From contig JADJYV010000013.1 of assembly GCA_016719575.1 (NCBI GenBank), forward strand, positions 806,001 through 870,000: a stretch of DNA of 64,000 nt. Reading direction: 5' to 3'. Source of the DNA: Pseudobdellovibrionaceae bacterium (GTDB lineage Bacteria; Bdellovibrionota; Bdellovibrionia; Bdellovibrionales; Bdellovibrionaceae). How positions within the stretch are numbered: position 1 is the stretch's first letter; each line of letters starts with the position of its first letter. A program made the position numbers and the translations under genes. A model generated the notes under the pieces. The model had not been told where the DNA came from. It was given only the letters and a program-made list of their open reading frames with translations, and searched no databases. Positions 1 through 8,097 of this stretch are shown here, in pieces.

Positions 1-197
1 GCTTTCTAATAAAAAGGTCATGCTTATGACCCCAGGTTCCGACCCACCTTTATAACCAGTCTATATTCGCCCCAGAGATGGTTTTAAAGTAAAAAACTGC
101 CAATCTTTTTTACAGGCTTATAATAAGTTTCAATACTGATTCTGACATTTAAGAGAACTCATAAATCATTTAGACTGCCCTCTTTACGGGGAGCTTT

Positions 198-1610
198 ATG
201 AAATTATCTCATGGTTTAAAATTATTTTTAACATCACTACTAATTACAGCTTGTTCAAAAAGTGATCCTCAATCCGATTCTATTACAGACAATTCCTCAT
301 CTCAACAGCAACTTAAAAATGCAAAATATTCGAGTGAAGATGAAAAAAAAGCACTGAGTCGGTTCATAACTGGTTCAGAGTTTTGCGAAAAATATAAGTC
401 AGTTACAAGTACCGAAAATGGATTCTATGTTACCGTCCCGGTTGATTACGAAAGACCCGAATCCGGAACGACAAAAATTTGGGCCTATTTTACGAGTGGA
501 CCATTTAATCCTGAGAAGCCAACTATGATTTATTTTGATGGTGGCTCGGGAGGCAACAGTCATGGTGGAAAAAAATTGCTAAATGACTTTAATGAATTAC
601 ATTACGATCAACGCGGCATTGGATGCTCACATCCTGAATCATTAGATTTGTACAGAGATCCAAATTTTTATAGTAATACAAACAATGCTCGAGATGCTGA
701 GGAAATTAGAAAATCTCTTAAAATTGATAAATTATCCTTATACGGAGCTTCTTATGGTACAGTGGTGGCGACTATATACGCTTCGTTGTTCGAGAGAAAC
801 ACAAGAGCCGTTATTTTAGATGGAACTGTTTTTTCTGATGACCCCAGTAGCGAGAGAATTGTTGGCTATTACTTAAAGAAAATGCATGCGGCGCTGCCAA
901 AAGGAACTCAAGCTGGCTTAAAAAGGTATATAGATTCTGAAGAACAGATTGCCAATTTGTGGACCTTAGCGCGAATTCTTATGTACAGTAATGATCCATT
1001 TGGTCAGATGAAAAAGTTTTTAACTTTAGCATTTCCATCTGAAAATGAAATTAATCAGAAATTAGCCGACACAATATTAGGCCCAGACTTGCATAGACAA
1101 TTATTTTTTGGAGATGAAATCAGCAGCGTGGAAGCTTTTAATAACCAAGTATTAAATTGTAAGAACGGGCGTCAAAAGCATAAAATTGATGTTTCTCTTT
1201 TTGGACCAACAATGGGTGGCGCTGCATACAATGTGTTTCATAATTACGAATATACAGTTGATCGAACAAAAGAGTGTGAAACAATCCACGCTAAAGAAGA
1301 CTCAATTCTTTATAGCGCTGATCTATACCCAATCAATTTACCCGTTGTCTATTTCCAAGGAAATCTTGATGGGGCAACATTTGCGAGCGGAGCTGTTAAG
1401 CATTACAAAAAGGTACCTAAAAAACAGAAGCAACTTCTCATTGCAGTTAATGGTGGACACTGCCCCGGAATGGCTTCATTACGAAGCAACAACAGTGATG
1501 CAATTGATCTTATGGAGACGGCCCTTCTTGGCAAAGTGATTTCAAATGATCAGTTAAAAAAATTCAATGCAGTAGATCCAAGTGTTCGTTGGGTCTATAC
1601 TAGTAAGTAA
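198..1610 (+). CDS. Alpha/beta-hydrolase lipoprotein, S33 peptidase-like
   Basis: A 470-residue predicted lipoprotein: a short signal peptide ends in a lipobox (ITAC, Cys19), followed by a Ser/Gln-rich linker. The body has the order expected of an alpha/beta hydrolase of the tripeptidyl/prolyl aminopeptidase type (MEROPS S33): a Gly-rich oxyanion stretch near residues 115-124, YDQRGIGCS near 136-144, the nucleophile elbow GASYG with Ser185, a candidate Asp391 (LDGAT) and His421 (GGHCPG). The triad therefore looks intact. The oxyanion loop is GGSGGNSHGG rather than the usual GGPG, so the substrate may differ from known aminopeptidases. The ATG is preceded by GGGGAGCTTT. It stands alone and is convergent with the sulfatase. 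Hydrolysis of peptides or esters in the periplasm or outer membrane is inferred. Confidence 0.8.
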   Translation: MKLSHGLKLFLTSLLITACSKSDPQSDSITDNSSSQQQLKNAKYSSEDEKKALSRFITGSEFCEKYKSVTSTENGFYVTVPVDYERPESGTTKIWAYFTSGPFNPEKPTMIYFDGGSGGNSHGGKKLLNDFNELHYDQRGIGCSHPESLDLYRDPNFYSNTNNARDAEEIRKSLKIDKLSLYGASYGTVVATIYASLFERNTRAVILDGTVFSDDPSSERIVGYYLKKMHAALPKGTQAGLKRYIDSEEQIANLWTLARILMYSNDPFGQMKKFLTLAFPSENEINQKLADTILGPDLHRQLFFGDEISSVEAFNNQVLNCKNGRQKHKIDVSLFGPTMGGAAYNVFHNYEYTVDRTKECETIHAKEDSILYSADLYPINLPVVYFQGNLDGATFASGAVKHYKKVPKKQKQLLIAVNGGHCPGMASLRSNNSDAIDLMETALLGKVISNDQLKKFNAVDPSVRWVYTSK

Positions 1611-1665
1611 GTTGGCATTCATAATTTTAAGAAATTAAAATATTTGCCAACTTCGATTTCTGAAA

Positions 1666-1704
1666 GAAAAAAAACAGGAGAGCCGGCCGCGCCAGCCAGC
1701 TCCC
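1666..1704 (-). terminator. Rho-independent terminator of the sulfatase gene
   Basis: Read on the minus strand, a GC-rich stem of about ten pairs with one bulge (GGGAGCTGGC pairing with GCCGGCTCTCC) is followed by a run of eight T. It lies 13-50 bases after the sulfatase stop codon. Confidence 0.75.
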
Positions 1705-1716
1705 TCAGTCTAGGGG

Positions 1717-4131
1717 TTAGTTCTTAGTTTTTGTATCAACCTCATCGGACTGGGCTTTAACAGCAGCCCCAACCGGCTTCACGTCGACTACAACTTTAAA
1801 AATCTTTCCAGTAAATGCATTGTCATGTTCATCGTAGTCTTTGGTCACCGGAGTGGCGTCGTCAAGACCGACACCCGCACCTTCGTCAGCAGAGAAAATA
1901 TTCGGCTGTGTGCGTTCTATGCGACCACTTGCGAACTTCTTACCATTCACTAGAATTGTGGCCAAACCTCCTTTGCCTATACCGCCCCCTTCGTAATCAA
2001 AATTCATACGGATGTTGGCTTTACCTGGTGGCACAGCCTGAGCCGAAGAGACTTTGTATTCCTGAAGTCCAATAAAATTATAGGTGTAAGTGGGTTTTCC
2101 ATTTTTTAAATACAAACTCCAACCACCAAAACGACCGGCCTGAGCCAAGATAACTCCATTAGCCCCTTTTTTAGGAATTTCTACGTCAGCAGAAATTGAG
2201 TGAGATCTATTTTTAATATTCATAAACACATTTTCACTCATTCCTGTCATGCCAGGCGACAATGTGAGCGAAGTTCTCTCGCCCAATAGATCTGGTCGAC
2301 CCGCAGTTTGTGAATTGACTCGCTCCATGAGGCGATCATCAATTGGAAGAACTCGGTACTTAACTGCTTCTTGAATGAAAAGTTTTTGCATTTCTTGAAG
2401 CTTACCTGGATTGGTGGCAGCCAAATCATTCGTTAAACTGAAGTCATTGGTTGTATCATAGAGCTCCCATTTATCATCTTGGAGTTTAGAGCGAGGGGTC
2501 ATTTCCCAAGGAGCTCTATGAATGGTTCCAGCAAACCAGCCATCGTGATAGATCGCGCGATTTCCAAAGATCTCAAAGTATTGTGTCTTGTGTGTGCTTT
2601 TTGCGTCTGCTCGGTCAAAGGAGTAATTCATGGGGACTCCCTCAATAGGAGTCTGAACAGTGCCATTCACGCTCTTTGGTTGTGGAAGATTTGCAGCCTC
2701 AAGAATAGTAGGTGCCACATCAATAACGTGATGCCATTGATTGCGAACTTGGTTAACAGCCTTGATTTTCTTTGGCCAAGTAATAACCATACCGTTGCGT
2801 GTTCCACCATAGTTGGAAGGAATCTGTTTTGTCCACATGAAGGGAGAATTTCCAGCAACAGCCCATCCAGAGGCCATGTGTGGATAGGTATTTGGCCCAC
2901 CCCAATCATCATAATGTTTGAGCATGTCCGAGACAGTCTCTTGAACACCATTGAAGTAGGTCATCTCGCTGAACATACCAACGGTACCGCCCTCAGCACT
3001 TGTCCCATTGTCACCAAGAATATAGATGACCATCGTGTTGTCTGCCTGCCCAAGAGTCTCGAAGGAATCAACTAAGCGTCCAATTTCGTTGTCAGCATAT
3101 TCACCAAAAGCCGAATAAACTTCCATTTGGCGCGCAAAAAGTTTTTTCTCATCCTTGCTCAATTTTTCCCAATCTTTAATCCCAGCAGGCTTATTAGCGA
3201 GTTTTGTTCCAGCGGGCACCACACCTAAAGCAATCTGGCGAGCAAGAGTCTGCTCGCGCATCTTATCCCAGCCAGCATCAAATCGCCCTTTATTCTTCTT
3301 AATCCAATCAGCAGGCACATGATGAGGCGCATGGGTCGCGCCCGGAGCAAAATAAACAAATACTGGCTTATTTGGCGTAAGTGCTTTTTGAAACTTGATC
3401 CAGTTAATTGCCTGGTCAGTCATATCGGTCATAAAGTTGTAACCGGGATAACGAGGCGTTTGAACGCGCGTCATACCATCATAAATAGTTGGAGCCCATT
3501 GATCCGTTTCGCCACCAAAAAAACCATAAAACTTGTCAAAACCCGAGCGTGTTGGCCAGCGATCTGTTGGACCAGAGGGACTAACTTCCCACGGCGCCGT
3601 CTCGTGGTTTTTACCAAAGAACCCCGTGCTGTAACCATTAAGACGTAACATCTCTGCGAGCGGTGCTACGTTGTTAGGTCTCTGACCTGTGTTCCCCGGG
3701 AACCCCGTGGCTGTTTCTGTAATACTTCCCATATTATTCATGTGGTGATTACGACCAGAAAGCAATGCGGTCCGGGTTGGAGAACAAAGCGCCGTTGTAT
3801 GGAACTGATTGTAGCGCAATCCCTTACTCGCAAGCCGCTCAGCCGTGGGCATTCGTACGGGGCCGCCAAAAGCACTTGGAATACCAAACCCCATATCATC
3901 GACGAGAACAATAATCACATTCGGCGCCCCTTCGGGAGCCTTTACTTCAAAACGAGGGGGGGCCTTAGCATCCCGCGCATCAAATATCGTACTATGCGGA
4001 ATATTGGGCTCAGCAATTGGCAATGAAGTTCTATCCATTTTTACCGAACCTGACTCTGCTCGAGACTCAAGCGTGGTAAAAAGTGAAGACATAATTAATA
4101 CGAGAGCCGTTGGATACCTTAAAAAGTTCAT
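1717..4131 (-). CDS. Arylsulfatase (type I, formylglycine-dependent)
   Basis: A secreted 804-residue sulfatase (alkaline phosphatase superfamily). After a signal peptide, the N-terminal domain shows the metal-binding pair LVDDMGFG (about residues 76-83) and the C-x-P-x-R signature CSPTR with Cys116, the residue that becomes formylglycine. Further family marks are GKNHE, YFAPGATHAPHH and the metal ligands in LGDNGTSAEGG. After about residue 640 there is an extra beta-rich domain (Gly-rich, GGWSLYLKNGKPTY) resembling a LamG/concanavalin-like fold, as in long periplasmic arylsulfatases. A TTG five codons upstream keeps the frame open, but the ATG is preferred because MNFLRYPTALVLIM gives the normal signal-peptide start. 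No formylglycine-generating enzyme or sulfatase-maturase gene is in the window. It likely releases sulfate from sulfated organics in the periplasm. Confidence 0.93.
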   Translation of the reverse strand: MNFLRYPTALVLIMSSLFTTLESRAESGSVKMDRTSLPIAEPNIPHSTIFDARDAKAPPRFEVKAPEGAPNVIIVLVDDMGFGIPSAFGGPVRMPTAERLASKGLRYNQFHTTALCSPTRTALLSGRNHHMNNMGSITETATGFPGNTGQRPNNVAPLAEMLRLNGYSTGFFGKNHETAPWEVSPSGPTDRWPTRSGFDKFYGFFGGETDQWAPTIYDGMTRVQTPRYPGYNFMTDMTDQAINWIKFQKALTPNKPVFVYFAPGATHAPHHVPADWIKKNKGRFDAGWDKMREQTLARQIALGVVPAGTKLANKPAGIKDWEKLSKDEKKLFARQMEVYSAFGEYADNEIGRLVDSFETLGQADNTMVIYILGDNGTSAEGGTVGMFSEMTYFNGVQETVSDMLKHYDDWGGPNTYPHMASGWAVAGNSPFMWTKQIPSNYGGTRNGMVITWPKKIKAVNQVRNQWHHVIDVAPTILEAANLPQPKSVNGTVQTPIEGVPMNYSFDRADAKSTHKTQYFEIFGNRAIYHDGWFAGTIHRAPWEMTPRSKLQDDKWELYDTTNDFSLTNDLAATNPGKLQEMQKLFIQEAVKYRVLPIDDRLMERVNSQTAGRPDLLGERTSLTLSPGMTGMSENVFMNIKNRSHSISADVEIPKKGANGVILAQAGRFGGWSLYLKNGKPTYTYNFIGLQEYKVSSAQAVPPGKANIRMNFDYEGGGIGKGGLATILVNGKKFASGRIERTQPNIFSADEGAGVGLDDATPVTKDYDEHDNAFTGKIFKVVVDVKPVGAAVKAQSDEVDTKTKN

Positions 4132-4323
4132 GTTAAATTTTTCCAATCGTTATCCGTTTATTAAAATTCACAATTAAAATTTTCTACTGCATCTTACATA
4201 AGCAAAACAAATTTGCAAGGACTTGACACAGCGAAATCCGCCTCCATTCACTTCGCCTTTTCGATTGCTTTTGGAAGCCAGACTCATTCAAAAGAAATTG
4301 GTTTTCTGATCATCTCCTAAAAA

Positions 4324-4358
4324 GAAAAAGGGCAGAGACTTTAAAGGTCCGTGCCCTT
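4324..4358 (-). terminator. Terminator downstream of the DUF2092 gene pair
   Basis: On the minus strand AAGGGCA ... TGCCCTT forms a stem, with further weak inner pairing, followed directly by TTTC. It lies about 45 bases after the stop of the small gene that ends the two-gene unit. Confidence 0.7.
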
Positions 4359-4402
4359 CGCACTAAAATATCCAAACTCAATTTTCAAATTTCTTTTCGA
4401 TC

Positions 4403-4729
4403 CTAATCTTCTAACACAACCGTAACATAGACAGTGTTGCCACCTTGAACTTCTGGTTGATAATACACGCCTCCACAATTATAGTAGGGAGCATAATAAG
4501 CACAGCCACCAGGCAGAGCCGCCACATAAGCACCACGACGAATCACACGCCGGGTCGTTCTGCGAGCAACTCCCGCCCCACTAATGGGAGTCAAGGGCCG
4601 ACCAACTCTAGCTTCCGCTGATTGAATGAATTTAAATCCACCAACAGCTCCATCCCAGCCACTGAACTCTACAACTACTAGCACGCCCACCATAAGTGCG
4701 CCTAAAGCCAACTTCTTAAAGAATTCCAT
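4403..4729 (-). CDS. Small secreted protein paired with DUF2092 gene
   Basis: A 108-residue protein with a hydrophobic N-terminal segment (LALGALMVGVLVVV), a conserved-looking basic block near residues 41-65 (ARVGRPLTPISGAGVARR followed by more Arg), and a Cys/Tyr-rich middle (GGCAYYAPYYNCGG). The function is unknown. It is translationally coupled to the DUF2092 gene: the upstream stop and this ATG share bases (TAATG) behind GGGAGGAAAC. The same basic block recurs in the decayed locus near 21 kb next to a DUF2092 remnant, so the two genes form a repeated pair in this genome. I recall this ARVGRPLTPVSVAGV-type block accompanying DUF2092 genes elsewhere, but cannot confirm it here. The signal or anchor segment points to the periplasm or membrane. 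Confidence 0.75.
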   Translation of the reverse strand: MEFFKKLALGALMVGVLVVVEFSGWDGAVGGFKFIQSAEARVGRPLTPISGAGVARRTTRRVIRRGAYVAALPGGCAYYAPYYNCGGVYYQPEVQGGNTVYVTVVLED

Positions 4730-5535
4730 TAGTTTCCTCCCACTCTATTTGCTTTAAAAATTTCTGGCAACTCATCGAAGTCAACCAAATCACGCGGTGG
4801 AACTTGTTTTGCTCCAGCCGGCGCTACAAAATCGAAGTCACCAATTCTCGCCTGCTCTCCGGCTTTAAATTCTCTAACATCAACTGTGTATTGTGGATTT
4901 CCATTAACATCCTTGCTGGTCAAAGTCATACGGCACGGATACGGGCTACCGCCCTGAGCGATCCACAACTCAATATCGACAAAGGCTGTTCGTAGTGCGA
5001 TATGATCACACTCCTTACCGCGAATCACGCCACTGCCTAAATCCTTAATGTCCGTAACCGAAGGTTTGATCAAGGAATAGAAATCACTTCTCAGCAAATC
5101 AGCTGCGGGCAAACCTTTTTTGTATTGAAGACGTAAAACGTCGATCAGATTTTCAACAGTCCCGGGAATCTCTTCCTGGGCATATTCTTTTGTTTCGTTA
5201 TTAACAAAAGTGACTGTCTTTCCATCAAAAACCATTTCAATATTTGCAAAACCGCCTACGCGAGTAGCGCGAACTCCACCGGGACGGCTGAGAACCAAAG
5301 TCCCCGAGCTTGCCAAACCAACTTTCTGGTTCTCCGTCGTAACAATCTCTAGATTGCTGTCATACTCAAATGACATCTTGTCTTGCTTTCCAAGATAGTC
5401 AGACATTGATTTCAATATTTGCTCAGCCTGTTTCTGATCTGCAGTACGGACCTCGCTGGCTGCGACAGCCGCGTGACCGCAAAAGGCCACCGCAATTGAC
5501 GCAGATAGCACAACACTCCCCAACCTTATTCCCAT
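4729..5535 (-). CDS. DUF2092 family periplasmic protein (LolA-like fold)
   Basis: A 268-residue protein with a cleavable signal peptide ending near CGHAAVAAS. The rest matches the DUF2092 pattern: an outer helix KQAEQILKSMSDYLGKQDK, then strands with VLSRPGGVRATR, FDGKTVTFVN, YAQEEIPGTVENLIDVL, GKECDHIALR and YPCRMTLTSKD, ending in FDFVAPAGAKQVP. The family has a LolA/LolB-like half-barrel predicted to hold a hydrophobic ligand; its physiological role is not established. ATG is preceded by AAAAGGAGAAGTT, a clear ribosome binding site. It is first in a two-gene unit with the small gene it overlaps, which is followed by a terminator. A truncated paralogue lies near 21 kb. Confidence 0.85.
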   Translation of the reverse strand: MGIRLGSVVLSASIAVAFCGHAAVAASEVRTADQKQAEQILKSMSDYLGKQDKMSFEYDSNLEIVTTENQKVGLASSGTLVLSRPGGVRATRVGGFANIEMVFDGKTVTFVNNETKEYAQEEIPGTVENLIDVLRLQYKKGLPAADLLRSDFYSLIKPSVTDIKDLGSGVIRGKECDHIALRTAFVDIELWIAQGGSPYPCRMTLTSKDVNGNPQYTVDVREFKAGEQARIGDFDFVAPAGAKQVPPRDLVDFDELPEIFKANRVGGN

Positions 5536-5844
5536 AACTTCTCCTTTTCAAAACGTGGGCACAAAGCCCAAGTCATATTTCCAATCTAAACCATGAAAGA
5601 GTTCTCTCGGCTCGCCATCCTGCAAGCCTTAAGCCAGAACAAATTTTTTCCTTGCTACCACAGAATTGCATTCAGCACATCTCGATTCTTTTTTGTCCCA
5701 ACAATTAAACTCTGATGAGACTATATGTCCCAGTGCTGTGCCAAGATTCTCTTCTTTCGCGGAGTCTTACCGAACCAAACTCTTTTCTTCAAGACAATTC
5801 TTCGATAACGACATTATTAGGAACTGCCAACAAACAGGCCATTT
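5536..5844. other. Intergenic region, no gene seen
   Basis: It separates the start of the DUF2092 gene from the 3' end of the AraC gene, both on the minus strand. It must hold the DUF2092 promoter and ribosome binding site (AAGGAG), but I could not pick out a convincing promoter. A plus-strand frame of 85 codons starting here runs antisense into the AraC gene and lacks a ribosome binding site, so it was not called. Confidence 0.5.
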
Positions 5845-6639
5845 TCATTTATTACGAAAGTCGCTAGGCAAAATGCCTTCGATTTTTCGAAACGTCTCGA
5901 TAAATTTTGAAAGCGAATTGTAACCAACCTCAAGAGAGATATCGGTAATTGTTAGACGACTTTCTATGAGAAGTGACTTCGCTTTTTCAATTCGTCGAAG
6001 GATCAAATAATCTTTTGGCGTCAAGCCCGTTTCCTGAACAAAAAGTCTGCTGAAGTTTCTTTGGCTGAGTCCGCTTTGCTTCGCTATTTCCGAAATTGAA
6101 ATGTCGATCATGTTTTCATTAATTAACTGAGCTGCTTTTTTTATGCGCTCATCAAATAGTTTTCCCTCAATGTGTTCGACAAAAATACGATTTTCGCTGA
6201 TCTGCGCTCCTGAGAGTGATTCCACCAGAGCCTCAATAAGTGCTGAGATAAAATATTTCACTCCGCCCGCTTTTTGATGAATGAGAAGATAAAAGACGAT
6301 TTCCTTAGCCAGAGAATTCATCGGAAGCGTGGTCGGAATAAATTTTCTCTTGGTATGTCGTTGCCAAAGTTTAGGTTCAATCAGCCAGATAACTCTTTCA
6401 CCTGTACCTTGCGCCGTCGATGAAAAACTATGATCAAGCTCGGGTGGCACATAAAGAATACGACCAGGACCGGCCTTTACTATTTTTTCCTGAGATTGAA
6501 CTGTGATTTCCCCCTTTAACGGGAGAAAGAATTCATGCTCACCATGCGAATGACGACCGACCTCATGCCCTGGAATTTTTTGATGGATTATCAAAAGACC
6601 AGGGAATTTAACAACTAAATCCGTTTTTTGTCGTGCCAT
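5845..6639 (-). CDS. AraC-family transcriptional regulator with cupin sensor domain
   Basis: A 264-residue regulator. Residues 1-100 form a cupin-type sensor (GRHSHGEHEFFLPLKGEI, then YVPPELDHSF). Residues 165-264 are a double helix-turn-helix AraC domain (ISISEIAKQSGLSQRNFSRL, then ITDISLEVGYNSLSKFIETF), with the family's usual GLTPKDYL linker. It is divergent from the metallo-beta-lactamase-fold lipoprotein gene across a 125-base gap holding an inverted repeat, which makes that gene its most likely target (inference). ATG is preceded by GAGGGGCT. The His-rich cupin could bind a small hydrophobic or aromatic ligand; the sequence does not say which. Confidence 0.92.
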   Translation of the reverse strand: MARQKTDLVVKFPGLLIIHQKIPGHEVGRHSHGEHEFFLPLKGEITVQSQEKIVKAGPGRILYVPPELDHSFSSTAQGTGERVIWLIEPKLWQRHTKRKFIPTTLPMNSLAKEIVFYLLIHQKAGGVKYFISALIEALVESLSGAQISENRIFVEHIEGKLFDERIKKAAQLINENMIDISISEIAKQSGLSQRNFSRLFVQETGLTPKDYLILRRIEKAKSLLIESRLTITDISLEVGYNSLSKFIETFRKIEGILPSDFRNK

Positions 6640-6711
6640 AGCCCCTCAACTCTACAGATTTTTACCAAAAAGGGAAGCGTAATTGGCCGATTCCGGAAAG
6701 CGCTCAGTGGC

Positions 6712-6729
6712 CTCTTTATTATAAAAGAG
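6712..6729. promoter_or_regulatory. Inverted repeat in the AraC/MBL divergent promoter
   Basis: CTCTTT-ATTATA-AAAGAG is a perfect 6-bp inverted repeat centred on a TATTAT/TATAAA-like -10 element upstream of the plus-strand lipoprotein gene. It is a candidate operator for the adjacent AraC-type regulator, although AraC proteins more often use direct repeats. It could also be coincidental AT-rich pairing. Confidence 0.35.
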
Positions 6730-6764
6730 CTCCAAGTAACACAACAATGATACGGAGGTATCCA

Positions 6765-7763
6765 ATGAAAAAAACAGTAATCGCAAGTCTCGCAATGATG
6801 GCAATTTCAACTACGGGTTGTGCAATATCAACCTTAAACACAACTAAAAATGGACGAATTATTGAATTTAAATCCGACGCAAACGGTTTTGATACGCGGA
6901 CCTTCTTTTACGAAGGCGAAAAGGAAGTCGTGGCCTTTGATGCGCAGTTTACTCCGGAACTTGCAAAGCAATCCATTGCCGAACTTAGAAAATACACCGA
7001 TAAACCTATTAGCTGGCTTGTGATCACTCATCCAAACCCCGATAAATTTAACGGAGCGTCAGTGTTTAAAGATCAAGGCGCTCAAATCATTGCCTCAAAA
7101 AGCACTGCTGAGGCAATTCCAGGAGTCCACGCCTACAAAGAGTACTTCTTCGTCGAGATGGCAAAAATGTTTAAGAAGGACGAATATCCTCAACCCGTTT
7201 CCATCGATCAGATATTCAATGGAAAAACCCACCTGGTTCTTCGTGGTGGTGAACAAATTGAGCTTCGAGAACTCTCTCACCCAGGCGTTAGCAGCACTCA
7301 AACTGTGGCCTACGTTAGATCTACGGGAGCCCTGTTTGTTGGGGACCTCGTTCACGAAAAGGCCCATGCGTGGCTCGAGGGCGGAATTGTCGATGGCAAG
7401 CCAACTCCAACGATTGATGCTTGGATTTCAGATTTGCAGGAGATTGCCTCTCTATATCCTGCGGAAACCAAGGTTTATGGCGGGCGTGGTGTGACCGTCG
7501 ATCTGAAAACGGCTGTTAAGAATCAAATCAGTTACCTTCGCATGGCCGTTCAGATTGTAGAAAACCAGTTGAAATCCATGGGATCAAATTCCCGAGAGTT
7601 CAACAGTTCCAACTCTGGGTCGCTCTATAAAGAATTGGCAAATAAATTTCAGGAGCATTTCCCCGAATATGCGCTGCCATACATGATCGAATACGGAGTC
7701 TATGGTCTTGTTCAGAGTAAACTTCAAAGGGTAATATTGAAATCGGAGAGCAACAGGAGATAA
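6765..7763 (+). CDS. Metallo-beta-lactamase-fold lipoprotein with altered metal site
   Basis: A 332-residue predicted lipoprotein (signal peptide, lipobox STTGC) with a metallo-beta-lactamase fold: AFDAQFTPE strand, then THPNPDKFNG where active enzymes have HxHxDH, then SHPGVSST, FVGDLVHEKAHAW and a C-terminal helical part. The first metal motif keeps only its first His and the Asp (HPNPDK), so the usual two-zinc site is incomplete. It may bind one metal or none. The start is set by an ideal ribosome binding site (GGAGGTATCCA) before the ATG; an earlier in-frame ATG contains that site and is rejected. It is divergent from the AraC regulator, likely its controller. A small secreted protein gene follows after 66 bases. 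Substrate unknown. Confidence 0.8.
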   Translation: MKKTVIASLAMMAISTTGCAISTLNTTKNGRIIEFKSDANGFDTRTFFYEGEKEVVAFDAQFTPELAKQSIAELRKYTDKPISWLVITHPNPDKFNGASVFKDQGAQIIASKSTAEAIPGVHAYKEYFFVEMAKMFKKDEYPQPVSIDQIFNGKTHLVLRGGEQIELRELSHPGVSSTQTVAYVRSTGALFVGDLVHEKAHAWLEGGIVDGKPTPTIDAWISDLQEIASLYPAETKVYGGRGVTVDLKTAVKNQISYLRMAVQIVENQLKSMGSNSREFNSSNSGSLYKELANKFQEHFPEYALPYMIEYGVYGLVQSKLQRVILKSESNRR

Positions 7764-7788
7764 AATCAAAGACGCTGTTCGCAAATAG

Positions 7789-7809
7789 AAGCCTTCGCTC
7801 TGAAGGCTT
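7789..7809 (+). other. Intercistronic hairpin
   Basis: AAGCCTTC-GCTCT-GAAGGCTT is a perfect 8-bp stem between the lipoprotein gene and the small gene downstream. It has no T-run after it, so it is more likely an mRNA-stabilising or attenuating structure than a full terminator. Confidence 0.45.
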
Positions 7810-7829
7810 GTAACCAAAAGGAGAACATC

Positions 7830-8081
7830 ATGCGTACACCCCTATTAATCGTTTCTATGTTTTTTTCGGCGACCGTAATGACTCAAGGGTTGGCAGCTCC
7901 AACTGGTCCTGCGATTCCTCCTGGCCCTGGCAATGAAACTATTGGTGCACCTGGAGCACCCAACCCAGCTCCAGTTCCAGTGCCTCGCAAAGTTTCTAAA
8001 AAAGAAGCCAAAGCTGTTTGTAAAGCTGAGGGAAAAAAAGGCAAGCAGCTGAAGACTTGCGTGAAAGAAAAATCAATGTAA
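7830..8081 (+). CDS. Small secreted Pro-rich, Lys/Cys-tailed protein
   Basis: An 83-residue protein with a signal peptide (FFSATVMTQGLAAPT), a Pro/Gly/Ala-rich linker (PAIPPGPGNETIGAPGAP) and a basic C-terminal module with two Cys (KKEAKAVCKAEGKKGKQLK then TCVKEK). The C-terminal spacing, Cys-x11-Cys framed by Lys/Glu, resembles short PsiF-like repeat proteins, but this is a weak resemblance. The ATG follows AAAAGGAGAACATC, a strong ribosome binding site, so it is very likely translated. It may be co-transcribed with the upstream lipoprotein gene. Function unknown; a periplasmic two-Cys miniprotein is inferred. Confidence 0.7.
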   Translation: MRTPLLIVSMFFSATVMTQGLAAPTGPAIPPGPGNETIGAPGAPNPAPVPVPRKVSKKEAKAVCKAEGKKGKQLKTCVKEKSM

Positions 8082-8097
8082 TTGAGAAAGAACTACC

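Noticed and set aside
2479..3075. 198-codon plus-strand frame
   Set aside because: It is antisense to the sulfatase gene, lacks a ribosome site and has low-complexity mirror composition.
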